NCBI GenBank assembly: GCA_030844895.1
Contig: CM061227.1
Location: 78,565,738-78,629,737 of the forward strand
Direction of reading: 5' to 3'
DNA length: 64,000 bases
Source of the DNA: Ambrosia x helenae
Taxonomy: Eukaryota; Streptophyta; Magnoliopsida; Asterales; Asteraceae
How positions within the stretch are numbered: the stretch's first letter is position 1; every line of letters begins with the position of its first letter. The position numbers were made by a program, and so were the translations under genes. Below, piece after piece: positions 33,789 through 45,463 of the stretch. The notes under the pieces were generated by a model. It made no database searches, was not told the DNA's origin, and saw nothing but the letters and a program-made list of their open reading frames with translations.

Positions 33789-35425
33789 TGCACCCCCGTT
33801 TGAGTAGTTAAATTCTCTGTAGAATCCAGATCATTACCCAAATTTGATGATGAAGCAACATTAGGATTTAGGTTCACTGTTGGTGTCTCTATAGCAATAT
33901 CTAGAACAGCTTCACTTGTAACATCATCGTCATCTTCAGATTCCGATGAATTAAGAGTTGTAGAAGCTTCTTGAAATACCTCTTCTTCAGCTGCAGGAGC
34001 GTTGGTATCATTAGAAGCTGTTTGGGGGTTTACGGTGATCGGACGCACCAACGGTGATGTCACTGCGTTTTCGACCTCGTAATATAATCGTAGTATAGCT
34101 TCTTCAACCAAGCTATCTAGATTGAATGATTCAAAGAAATCCTTGTAATCAAACATCCAGTCTGGACCGCTACCCTGTACATTCTGAGTATATCTCTGAA
34201 CTTCGACACTAGCCCACTCCTCGACCTGTCGAGTTCGTTTGTTTAAAACCTGTTTGAGCGGGGTTGCATATCCAACAAAGAATCCTAAGTTCGGCTTTCG
34301 TCGATTCAATAGCTCATAAGAAGTTTTGCCAAACTTCTTCACCATTAAAACACGATTAAGAGTATAACAAGCTTCGTAAATTGCTTCGTTCCAGAACATT
34401 ACTGGAAGATTAGAGTCCGCAAGCATTGTTCTTGCCGTTTCAATTAGAGTCCTGTTTTTACGTTCCGCGACACCGTTCTGTTGAGGGGTATACGGAGCAC
34501 TGTATTCATGATGAATTCCTTTGTTTTCACAAAGAGCTTCCATCTGTGCATTCTTAAACTCCGTCCCATTATCACTCCTAATTCTCTTGATCTTGAGACC
34601 ATAGACATTTTCCAATCGAGTGAACAGAACTTTCAAATTATCAAACGTGTCGCTCTTATGATGCAAGCACATAACCCAGGAAAATCTGGAATAGTCATCA
34701 GTAACCACAAGATAGTACAATTCACCAGCATGACTTTTACGTTTGACCGGTCTGAACAGATCCATGTGCAAACGCTCAAGTGGCAGTTCAACGGAATTGA
34801 CTTTCTTTGGCTTATAGGATTGCTTGTGCTGCTTACCTTTCTTGCAACTCACACACTTGTCATTTAAATGAAAATGTTTAACATTCACGCCTGTAACAAG
34901 TTCATTCTTCACCAATTGATTCATCTTTTGAAGGTGAATGTGTCCCAACCTCCTATGCCACATGATTGATTATTTTTCAGTAGCCTTGGAGAGAAAACAC
35001 GTGACTTGGCTTTGTGTAGTCATAGCTTTTGACATGTCAAGAATGTACAAATTGTTCACTCTCGGTGCCTTTAACATCACCCACTCTTTTGGTAAAACGA
35101 ATCCCGGCTTGAGTATATAGCAAGATTTGTCATCAAAGAATACTGAAAACTGCTTATCACATATCTGACTGACACTGAGCAGATTATAATCGATTTGCTT
35201 CACATACGAAATCTTCTTAAAACTCACTATCCCATTACTTACACTACCCTCCATGGTAATGTATCCACTCTTGTTTCCAGCAAACGTTACATAACCTCCA
35301 TTAATACTTTTGATATTGAACAGTAGCGATAGATCCCCTGTCATGTGACCAGAAGCTCCACTGTCAACAATCCAAAGACTGCTCACAGAGCCAGCTGAAG
35401 CTCCCTGCACATATCAAGTAAAAGA
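33789..35425 (-). pseudogene. copia protease and integrase, copy A (upstream part of split pol)
   Basis: The protease has WIVDSGASGHM (DSG active site, near 35365). The GAG-pre-integrase zinc finger has MWHRRLGHIH...CVSCKKGKQH. The integrase core keeps LHMDLF, RSDNGTEFKN and PQQNGVAERKNR (D, D, E). Compared with copy B about 28 residues are missing in frame after RRKPNL. A stop near 34970 divides protease from integrase. The frame runs into gypsy-2 at 33783 and resumes at 18624. Confidence 0.85.
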
Positions 35426-38400
35426 TTAGATTTTTCGGGGGACCCAAGCCTTCTTGGTCTTGGGTCTTTGAACTTTGAGTTTCAAAGATATTTTCTCACA
35501 GAGAGATTGATTTGAATTGATCTTTTTCTGATCAATTAAATCTTTTTTAGTTTTAGTTTTCACATTCTCATTCACTTGTGAAGATGAAGCACCTTAAGAA
35601 CCCTTTGGTGACCAATGCTGTTCTGAACGTTTCAAGATCCGAATTTGAGATTTTGAAGTCTCAACCGGTTTCTTTACTTCGTCCTTAAATGAAACTTTCT
35701 TGGTTACCTTCTCTGACTTAACAGAGACAGATCCAACTGTTGGTTTGACAGCAGGTTTTACAGGTACCTTTTTCTTGTCAACAGTTACTTTCACCATCGG
35801 TTTCTTAAGGGGTTTTTTAATTGCTATCCGGTTACGACGGTCATATGTCATCGGACGATACTCCCTCTTTTGAAAATATCTGCTTTGATTATAAAAAGGT
35901 GCAGGTTGAGGGACAAGTCGTCTTTGTGGATAACAATGATTATCGACTGGACTCTGATATGTTTGCTTCATTTCCACCTCGTGCCTTTTGTGCCTAACAT
36001 ACGGGCAGTAAGCAAGTAAATGCCCTCTCTCCCCACATTTATAACACGCATGGTATTCTTCAAAGTTATTCTTGGCATTCGACTTAGCATATGTAGTGAT
36101 AGGATATTGATCATCCACACACTTCCTTCTAAGACTCTCAGGAGCTGGGTCCTTGGAGTAAGTCGGCTCAAGAAAACTGTTAGCCTTATTCTTTGGCTTG
36201 ATAAATTCTGTGACATGAACTTTCGGTTCTTTTGGAATATCCAAGTAAATTCTCTCTAAGACCTCTGGAGGTACATCATTTCTTCGCTCATGCTTTGGGA
36301 ACCAAATGGTACTCTCCTGCCAAATCTTTTCAATCTTTGAATAATTGGCAAATTTGATTGCATATTCCTCGTCAGACATTATCTTATCGGATCCAATCAT
36401 CCGATAGAAAATCTTGACGGGTTTGTCACTTTGATTGTTCTTCTCAACAGGCTTAACTGATTGATTCGCTCGATGAGCGTTAGCCATGGGATGCACAATC
36501 TGAGATGGTGACACAGGTTCATTTGTAATTATGTGATTTTCAACAGGAATATCACACACCTTCTTAGATTTGTCATCATCAGAGTCGGAATCATCAGTTA
36601 CAGCAACTATACCTTCATTGTTTAGTCCCAAGATTGGTCGAACATCAGAATTTGGGTCTCCCACGCTAGAAGTGTTTGACTCATCATCCGATGTCGAGTT
36701 AGACTTAACTGAGCTCTCCGGTGTTATTGAATGTAGAGTATGGTTTTCAAATAACACTGGAGATGGGACGGCTTATAACTTTCAAGTTTTTTATTCACTT
36801 TTTCTGCAAAGCACTTGATGGTAGCCATTTCAAGTTTTGTATTTTCTAAATCATTGATGTAATTGTTAATGGCTAGTTGTTTCAAAGATAAAGTCTTTTT
36901 GAGTTCTGAAATATCTTTCTTGTAACCATCAAGTACTCTGTTAAATTCACGTGCTTCTTTCTGATACGATTGACAGTTGATCTTAGCACTCTCAAGCTGA
37001 ACCCTGAGTTGCTTGTTATCCTCTGTCAATCTATTGCATGCACCACAATAATTCTTACTATTCATATCAAGATTAGATTCAGAACTTACCTGCTTTGGAG
37101 GCTCTGTCATCGCCATCAGTGCAAAGTGTGCTTCCTTACCAGCGAAAAACTTTGAGTAATCAATTCTGGTGCAAGCATAATCCACCATGCATGATTTGCG
37201 GGTCATCAGAAAATCTGCTTCAGCAAGTAGTTGGTCGATATCATCATCTAGTGAATTAACACTAGCTTCAGAATCAGAATCACTCTCCACATCAGAATAA
37301 GCTGAATCATACTGTTCTGGCACATCAGTAACCGAATCAAGAATCAAACCCGACTTCTTCTCTACACAATCATCACTTTCTTCACTCAACTCCTCAATTT
37401 TCACTTCAGACATCTTCTCAGTCACTATCTCTTCTTCAACACATACCGGCTCATCCAAGTCCATTTTCTGTGCAACACATGCCACATTACCAGTGGTAAT
37501 CTCCTCAATACCCAACTGCATACCCATCCAATCAAATCCCTCATCTTTCTGTATCACCAAGGCCTGGTTTTGGTTATCTAATTGGGTTTGTGTGTTTGGT
37601 GTAGAAATAGGAATGATTGTTCGGTTTGGATTTTGTGGTGTTTGGTTTTGGTTTTGGTTTTGTGTAGTGGTTTGTCTAAAAGTGTTGTTTTGTGAAGTAT
37701 TTTGGCGGTTTTGGTAGGTATTTTGTGGTTGAAGGCTTGAAATATTTGGACTTTGGTTAGATACCTGATTTTGGGTTTGACGGTTTTGGTAGTTGGTGTT
37801 GAAAGGATTTCTGTTCCCCTGCCGTGCTGGCTGTGTACATTCCCTCTTGAAGTGACCTTTCCCACCACAATTGAAACATGTCACTTTGGCCTTGTTAAAG
37901 CCATATGTGGTGTTTGGAGAAGTAGAAAGATCAGTTCTGCCAGTCTTCTCAATGAATTCGGTAGCTCTCCTCATAACGCTAGCAAATGCCCACTGGATAT
38001 CAATGAGCTCCATCTCTTCTTTATCAATTTGTGCATAGTCTTCAATGGTTAAGTTGTTGTTACCAATTTGACTAGCAACCAGCCTGTTATAAGAATCTAC
38101 CATAGCCGACTGTAGATGCATTTATGCGACTAATGCTTTGGATTTACAATAAACATATGTTAATGTTTTGAGTCAAATGGGCGAAGGAGTTTATTGACGG
38201 GCGAAGGAAGATGTTAAAAGGTGCGAAGGAACAAGATCATACGAAGGAGAGACAGGAGGCGAAGGTAGAATTAGAATGTTATGTATTGCTTGGTTCGACC
38301 GGTCTGTTTGGTTGAATGTGCACATTTGCACCTATGTGATGGGCGAATGTGCAACCTATAAATAGGTCAAGCTCATTTTTTGAAAGTAGTTCAGTCATTA

Positions 38401-39751
38401 TTGTTCCCTCCATTTTCAGTGTGTCTCTCTAGAGTTTACCGACACCAATGCTACATGTTGCTGTGCAATCTCAACAGAAACATTGTTCAAGTTCGAGGTC
38501 TCCAACACAATTGGGCTCTGATTAGATTGAGTTTGGTTTATTTGTGTTTGATTCATTTGAGGAATATAAGATTGTTGTTGAGGTTGGTTTAAGCTTGCAG
38601 AATAACAAGCTGCTTGTTGCGTTGGTGAAAATGGTGGAATAAAAGTTGTAGTAGGATATGATGGTGGGGTATAAGATGAAGTTTGAGCAAGGTAATTGAT
38701 AGGTGTTTTGGATGGTTCAACATGGTTAGAAACGCACACAATGTGTGGAGCAACATTTGAACTAGAACTTGAACTAGCAAGAGATGAAGATGCACTACCG
38801 TGGTATAACTCCGGATTCCGAGGAACTTGAGCTCTTTTCGCCTTCCTCTTTTCTTCCATCTCTTTATTCTCAAGCTTCTGGATAAACTCGTTGATGGTCC
38901 AGTATTGGTATGCATCCTTTTCCTTGAGTACCTCGATGTGTTGATTCCAGTATGGTGGCAACGCATCAGCAAACTTGTCCACCAGCTCAGACATCGGTAT
39001 GTTAATCTCATAGCTTGAAAGCTCAGTCAATAAGTGACAATACCTTGGAATCAACTCCTTCAGCGTCTCATTCCCCATATAGCTGAAGTTCTCAAACTCT
39101 TTTCTTAGTTCCTCCATTCTCAACTTCCTCGTCTTCTCATTCCCATCATGACGATTTCTTAACATGTCCCACAACTATTTAGAAGTAGTGCAAGACCCAA
39201 ACTGATGTAAGAGATCAATCTTAATGGCCTGGGACAGTTGGGAAAACGCCTTCTTTTCCACTGCAAATTTCTATTCTCATCCTCAGCAAGACTTTCCAAC
39301 GGAATTGGCTCACCCGTGTTCTCCAAGATCGGAGCAACATAGCCCTTAGCAATCATTTGCCAAGCTTCCGTTCCTTCTAATCCCATTCCCTCAAGATGAA
39401 TCTTGAACTTGGTCTTCCATGTGTTGTAGTCTACCATTTCCATCAACTTTGGTGGACGGCTTCCACTACCCGAAGATAAGTCTTGAATAAGGTCGAAATC
39501 GCATTGGTAGTCTGAGAGTGTACCGCCGCTGCTGCTACTCCCCAATAATCAGCCATCGGTTGTGGTTGTGGTTGTGCAACTTGTTGAGGCATAGAACTAG
39601 TCATCGCCATATAGTTAATCGGTTGGGATGGTTGACTAGACTTTTGAGTAGCTACTAACCAAGGATCCATGGTTGTCTGCTGTTGTGGTGTTGTATTAGG
39701 TCGTGGTGTTGTAGGAAAATTCCACATATTGCTAGGAAAATGATTAAACAC
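35426..39751 (-). pseudogene. copia Gag, copy A, long Sirevirus-type, broken
   Basis: It starts MFNHFPSNMWNFPTTPRP at 39751. A Gln/Pro-rich head is followed by a UBN2-like gag core (WKTKFKIHLEG; LRKEFENFSYMGNETLKEL) and a Ser-rich stretch. Next are a first CCHC knuckle CFNCGGKGHFKREC (about 37870), a long Glu-rich and coiled-coil region, and a second knuckle CYKCGERGHLLAYC (about 36020). It ends WVPRKI at a TAA (35426-35428). Such long Gag proteins are typical of Sireviruses. Damage: frameshifts near 39450, 39230 and 36750, a stop at 35594, and the LTR fragment at 38111-38438. Confidence 0.8.
38111..38438 (+). mobile_element. Sirevirus LTR fragment (U3 plus start of R) inside gag
   Basis: It starts TGTAGATGCATTTATGCG, like copy A's LTR, and ends ...AGAGTTTA shortly after the TATA box (CCTATAAATAGG, 38355-38366). 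It is flanked by CCGAC on both sides (38106-38110 and 38439-38443). Copy B shows the empty site near 50160. It lacks the U5 third of the LTR. Confidence 0.7.
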
Positions 39752-40105
39752 GAAACGATTAGAAAAATTCTATAACAGTTTCTACGTTCGACCCTTTTGA
39801 ATGATCGCGTGGTCGAATGTGAAAATTAGTCCACGTTTGACCGTTTGATAAAGTTCGAATGTAGAAAATAACAAACTCAGTTCACTTTCGACCGTTTAAA
39901 CCCACGTTCGACCACTCGATTGGTCGAATGTACCCAATAAGGTCGAATGAACAATAACACACTATAACTTTCTAGGTTTGACCAAATAACACTCCACGTT
40001 CGACCACAAACTCTCACTTTCGACCAAATCTCCCTAGGTACGACCCTTCATGTTTGAAAACGGTTATTCTTTGAAAATCAGTTATTTTGATCAAAATTTT
40101 TCAAA
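39752..40105 (-). other. leader between 5' LTR and gag of copy A
   Basis: Non-coding. At least eight TTCGACC/GGTCGAA motifs occur here, including the perfect inverted pair TTCGACCA (39907) and TGGTCGAA (39921). I could not find a standard iMet PBS next to the inferred LTR end. Confidence 0.65.
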
Positions 40106-40593
40106 TGTTGATGATCAAACAAGTTCAATTCAGGTGCGGAATCCCTGAATTGATCACAAAATGATAATAAAACTAGTAAAACACGGATATCATTATTAAC
40201 ATAATCATTTCATTCATAATCATAATCATTTACACATCAAAAAGGTTGTTAATAATGATAAAACATGATTACAGACTCAAAAGATAACCCTAGGGAGAAC
40301 ACACAGAGGGAGGGAAAACAAATGACCAAAAGTTACAATTCAAAAACTGATTCGACCTTATATAGGCCTGCACATTCACCCAAATTGCTTGGTCGAATGT
40401 GCAGGTTCGACCGTTTCAAGTGGGCGAACCAAGACACATACATAAACAAAATCATCCTTCGACCTCCCATGTGCACCTTCGACCGTTCATTCTACATTCG
40501 ACCATACAAAAAGCCACCTTCGACCATTCGACAGCAAACAAAACATTTGTAATCCGCAATCCAATAGCATTAGTCGCAATATATGCATCTACA
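40106..40593 (-). repeat. 5' LTR of copy A
   Basis: 488 bp; starts TGTAGATGCAT at 40593 (supported by the 3' LTR remnant and the broken ORF3 of copy B) and probably ends CATCAACA at 40106. A palindrome CCTGCACATTC/GAATGTGCAGG (40367-40405) sits directly before the TATA box CCTATATAAGG (40357-40367). The 3' boundary is inferred from the termini of the 12400-12912 solo LTR. Confidence 0.75.
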
Positions 40594-41753
40594 GTGGCCT
40601 TGGGCTTGGTTTTCTTCACAGTCTCATCAGTAGAATCCCATCTCTCATCTTCCCGAGTGTCTTCAGAATCAATCGACTCTTCATCAACCAACAATGTCTT
40701 GGTTTTACCAGACTTTTTCTTCCTAGCCATGGTTTTATGTCTCTTTGGTGCAGATGGTGCTGTTTCTTCAACAACTTTAGCTTTTCCCTTCCCAGACTTA
40801 GCACCTACATTCACCACTTGTCGCTTCGTTTTTGCTTCAGGATTCACAGGACATAGAGGATCATAATTGTCAGAATCACTCTTCTCATTCCTAGCCTTAT
40901 CAACATCTGGATCTTGATAATCAGGATTGATCAAGTGCCCAAACAGATTCTTAAAAGGTGGTCTTTCATTTTCAGGGACCCCTTTATAACCCTTCATTCT
41001 CACCAAAGTACTCAAACTCATATGATCTTGAACGACAATCTGTGTTGGACCTTTCCTCAACTTCTTATACTTCTGATCAAAAATCATTTGCAGAAATCTA
41101 GGATAAAGCAGAAACTTCTTGCTCTTCAGACCTTTTAAAGGTTCAAGCATGTGATCCAGTATCATTCCGGATACATTGAATGGCTTGTTCAGAATGAGAG
41201 CCACCAGCAAAGAGCTAATACTCTTCCTCATAACATCATATCCACCACTAACGGAACCGAAAACATGCAACATCACATGAGCCATGTATTTAAACTGTGG
41301 ACACAGTTTACCTTTGTGTAAGGCTCCATCTGTGATTGGTCCGTTATACTTCATTCTCAGAAAGCACATCCTTTGTTCTATCCATGATAAACATCTTGGA
41401 TCAGTCGGCTTGTCTTTAAATCTTAAAGCTTTACGAATGTCACTCTCTGTCACAATTGCCATCTCCCCCTGAATGTTTCTAATAATTGCCGTTTGATTAT
41501 CCCAAAAGTCCATCCTAGAATTCTTCCAAAATTCCTTTTGATGGTCTTAATAATGGCAGGTGTGGCAAGCATCTACAACTCTGCTACGCTTCAAGAAATC
41601 AATAATCCCAGTGAATTATGTATGCTTCTTGACATCGCCAAGAAACGCACAACAATTGTGAGCTTCTTCGAATGGTCATTCTTCCTCAGGCTTCTTTCCG
41701 GCAGCCTTATCAGACGATCCTGCTGGAATATCAGTGCTTTGAGGTTCTGCCAT
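40594..41753 (-). pseudogene. Sirevirus-like ORF3, copy B, N-terminal part
   Basis: It starts MAEPQS at 41753. It has MDFWDNQTAIIRNIQGEMAI, RMCFLRMKYNGPITDG and GSVSGGYDVMRKSISS, then a Lys-rich linker. It stops being ORF3 at 40594 where copy A's LTR begins; codons after that are read-through into the LTR. Stops and a frameshift in the first ~80 codons (41520-41690) break it. From 41513 down it stays open, the longest unbroken view of this N-terminal domain. Confidence 0.75.
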
Positions 41754-41761
41754 TTAAGAAT

Positions 41762-42365
41762 CTGCAAAAACAAAACATGAAAATTAATGAAAAACAAACA
41801 AAATACGCAAAATTGAAATTTTGGTTTTTGGAATTCCACCTTCGACCAAACGTGGGTTCGAATGCGGAAAAAACCAAGGTTCGAATGTGGAAATAAGGTT
41901 CGAATGTGGAAAAATTTATTTAAAAATGTTCATTCAACCTTTATTTCTCCTTCGACCCTATGAACAAGTCTCCTTCGACCAAAAAGTCACTTTTGACCCT
42001 TTTTGAACGGCCGAATCAGACTGTTCATAAGCCAAGTTTTCAGATCTTAATTTTGACCATTAAACATGTCATTTTCATTTGTTTGGCTTCTAGCATGACC
42101 GATTAACCATTATCAACCATCAATTGTGACAATTATTCAGTTATTATGTGTTTTCCCCAAAATCTAGGGTTTGTCAGTTTTAATCAATCAATTAAATAAT
42201 CTGTTGTGTTTTAACCCATGATTTTGTTATACTCTCCCCCTAAAACACATAATGATTGAATCCTAATCAACAATTTTAACAATAACAGTCTATAAATCAT
42301 GAAACGATTCAGTTCTAGGTTCGGTCATAAAAACGATGATTCTGCCTTCAATACTTGATGATTAC
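41762..42365 (-). other. candidate 5'UTR intron of ORF3 (copy B)
   Basis: - strand TTTGCAG|GTAATC to TTTGTTTTTGCAG|, 8 nt before the ATG. This is the best donor of the three copies. A PPT-like TAGGGGGAGAGT lies inside (42231-42242). Confidence 0.55.
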
Positions 42366-43975
42366 CTGCAAATCTGGTATGGAAATGATCAGAAAGTATC
42401 AAGGATCAAAGTTATAAGGTGTAGAAAAATCGAGCAACAAGGTGGTGTTAGCTCAGAAATTTGAATTTTTTTTGAATGATGGATCAAAGTTATAGGCTCC
42501 ACATTCAACCGTTTTACTTGGGTGAATGTGAAACTATTTACACATTTGACCCTAATTAAAGGCTCGATGGAAGAAATAGGGTTCGAATGTGCAAAGTACA
42601 CATGAACACTCACATTCAACCGCTTAAAAAGATCTAATGTAAAGGAAAATTCCACATTCGACCCATCGAAGGGGCGAATGGAGATTGGAATTTTTGAAGT
42701 TTTTACCAAATCTCAATATCGAATCCCGTTCAAACTTTTTCTCATCTTTTAAGCATCCAACATTCATCATTTATCATTTTAAAGTCACAAAACTCAAATG
42801 GTTCATCAAGTTTCAGAAAACGACCATCAATCACCATCCATTATCAAAAAGAATATGGAAATGTAAAATCTTTTTGGTTTATCTGAAATTTATGCTAAAA
42901 CACACCTAAAATCCTTTTGAGTTTTTGATATTTTGACAATAAAATGTAACATGCATGAAAGTAAACATAAAGCAATAAATGTTTTGTCATTTCCGGTATG
43001 AGGATCATATCAGTTTTTGAGAAATCTGATCACACCGTTGATCTTTAGTGTTTATTATCATTAAAGTCAATGTGTGATCCAGCAATTGCTGATATTGTTA
43101 TCCACATAAGCTCTCATATAGATTTTTATACAGTGTTCGATACGATTATCTATAGTATAAACAAGATCGTCTGTGGTTCCCATGCACACGACATACTCCC
43201 GTATCTAGGAATAATTTGCACAAAGACTCATTGTAACACGTGATTATGCTTTCGTTATCTGTAATATTACAATGTATTGAGGCATAGAGGTGTACAGGTC
43301 AGCAAATCAATGATGTAGAGTAACATATGCACTCTACCAGGTTGAGGGCTAATATCAATCATGACTTACATCAATGATTGGATACGATGCATTAGATAAT
43401 CTTTGATTGTCGTCATACATGGAAAGTTCCCCAATTCGTTAACTTTAGGTTTTGGCAATAAAGCTCTTTTAGCAAGATACCATGTCTGATCTAGGTCCGT
43501 AAAACCTTACGACAGAAGATCAGAAAGGCTATCCCTAGATAACTAGTAACATAATGACCCGAAACCTCCGAGTTTTGTACAAATACCCTATCAAACGAAA
43601 TTACGGTACTAAGACCATATGCCAATAAGGAGTTCATCAACATTCAATTCGTTTGATATGTATGTATCTAACACGCAGTAATAGGTCTACGAAGCCTACC
43701 AGGACATCGCATAGACTCAACACACGGCTTATATAACCTTTCAAATCTTTAGCATGTGTCAGATCCCCACTGATGTACTATCATTTCCCTTTTTTTTCTC
43801 CTGAAAATCATTTTGTGTTTTTCTAATTTATATGGCTTTTTGAATTTTTTTTTTTGGGGTTTTTCTGAAAATCTAAAACTCCCCCTAAAATGTAAAACAT
43901 ATTTTTGGGTTTTTTTTTTGAATTTTCTAAAAAATAGTAAAACTAAAAACTAAAAATGATAAACAGATGTGATGA
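42366..43975 (-). other. spacer between pol and ORF3 of copy B
   Basis: Non-coding; matches copy A's spacer. A palindrome pair CACATTCA/TGAATGTG sits near 42500-42531, with a decayed TATA (CCTATAAC). A further PPT-like AGGGGGAGTTTT at about 43876-43890 lies near the pol end. TTCGACC motifs occur in 42500-42670. Confidence 0.65.
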
Positions 43976-45463
43976 TCAGTCTTGTTTTTCTTTTATACCA
44001 TTAGCTTTTAACAAAAACTCGAAACGAGATCTATCGAAAGCTTTGGTAAAAAGATCTGCATATTGGTAATCAGTTTGGATTTTGACCATGTCAATCAACT
44101 ATTTGGCATAACAATCACGGATAAAGTGATACTTAATCCGGATATGTTTAGCTTTTGAGTGATTGACCGTGTCTTTAGTTAATGCAATTGCGGCTTCATT
44201 GTCATAGTGTATAGGGGTTTGAAGAAATTACAAACCGTAATCGACCATCTGTTGTTGAGTCCACAGAATCTATGAGCAGTACCTTGAAGCTGACACATAT
44301 TCTGCTTCACATGTGGATAGTGCGACTACCGTCTGCTTCTTGCATTGCCAAGTCACGAGCCTGCTCCCCAAAAATTGATATCCAGCCGATGTGGATTTGC
44401 TGTCTTTGTCACAACCGCCCCAATCTGCATCACTAAAAGCAATTAGGTCGAAATTATCATCATTAGGGTACCATAGTCCTTTCGACGGACAACCCTTCAG
44501 ATATCGTAGGATCCGTTTGACCGCTGCGAGATGACTCTGTTTCGGCTTCGACTGATATCGTGCACAGAGACATGTGGCAAACATTATATCTGGTCTGGAT
44601 GTGGTGAGATACATCAGAGATCCGACGATTGCTCTGTATGTAAAAGAATCAGTCAGCTCCCCCTTAGCATCCACTCCAATCCCGTGATTAGGTTGGATAG
44701 GGGTATCCATCGGCTTCGAATCTTCCATCTGGAATCGGCTCAAGACTTCAGAAACGTATTTCGTCTGGTGAATAAAGATCCCCGTTGGTCTTTGTTCCAC
44801 CTGCAGGTCGAGGAAAAACTGCATCTCTCCCATCGCACTCATTTCGAACTTTTCCTGCATCACTTTTTCGAATTCTCTGCACAAAAGTTCATTAGTAGAT
44901 CCAAAAATAATGTCATCAACATAAATCTAGACTAGAAGCAAGTTATCCCTTATTCATTTTGTGAAAAGTGTGCAATCTACCAAAATTCGTTTGAATCCTT
45001 TGGATAGAAGATACGTGCTCAGCTCCTCATGCCATTGGCGTGGAGCTTGGTGCAACCCGTATAACGCTTTGTTCAGAACATAGACCTTATCCTGGTGGAT
45101 TGGATCTTCAAAGCCCGGTGGTTGACCTATGTCAACTTCTTCCTTGACCACACGATAATGAAACACACTCTTAACGTCCATTTGATACACCTTGAATTTT
45201 TTATATGAGGCAAACGCCAGAAACATGCGAATTGCTTCTAAACGTGCCACAGGTGCATAAATCTCGTTGTAATCGATTCCTTCCACTTGATGAAAGCCTT
45301 GTACAACCAGTCGAGCTTTGTTCCTCACGATTACGCCTCTGTCATCCTTTTTGCACTTAAACACCCATTTGGTTCCAATCTTTTTCCTGCCTGGAGGTAA
45401 ATCTGTTAGTGTCCACACTCTTAGTTTCTGAAACTGCAATAACTCATCTTGCATTGCCTCTAC
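43976..45463 (-). pseudogene. copia RT and RNaseH, copy B
   Basis: It opens at KKIGTKWVFKCK and VVQGFHQVEGIDYNEIYAPVARLEAIR, followed by PPGFEDP and YGLHQAPRQW. A stop falls between the YVDD-region frames (near 44930). RNaseH keeps IAFSDADWGGCDKDSKS, LSTCEAEYVS and the terminal GIKEKQD. Further breaks lie near 44265. Compared with A it retains the RNaseH active-site stretch. Confidence 0.85.

Larger units (their letters stand above)
10458..40593 (-). mobile_element. Sirevirus-like Ty1/copia element, copy A (nested host of gypsy-2)
   Basis: Order on the - strand: 5' LTR (40593-40106), leader, gag, protease, integrase, RT, RNaseH, a 2.2-kb spacer, ORF3, PPT and a 3' LTR remnant (10584-10458). 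Copia order (IN before RT) plus an extra ORF after RNaseH points to the Sirevirus group. All ORFs carry stops or frameshifts. It is inserted in ORF3 of copy B at 40594. Its other TSD is lost with the truncated 3' LTR. Confidence 0.8.

Noticed and set aside
36570..36818. Overlapping plus-strand frames across copy A gag and pol
   Set aside because: All are antisense shadows of the copia coding strand.
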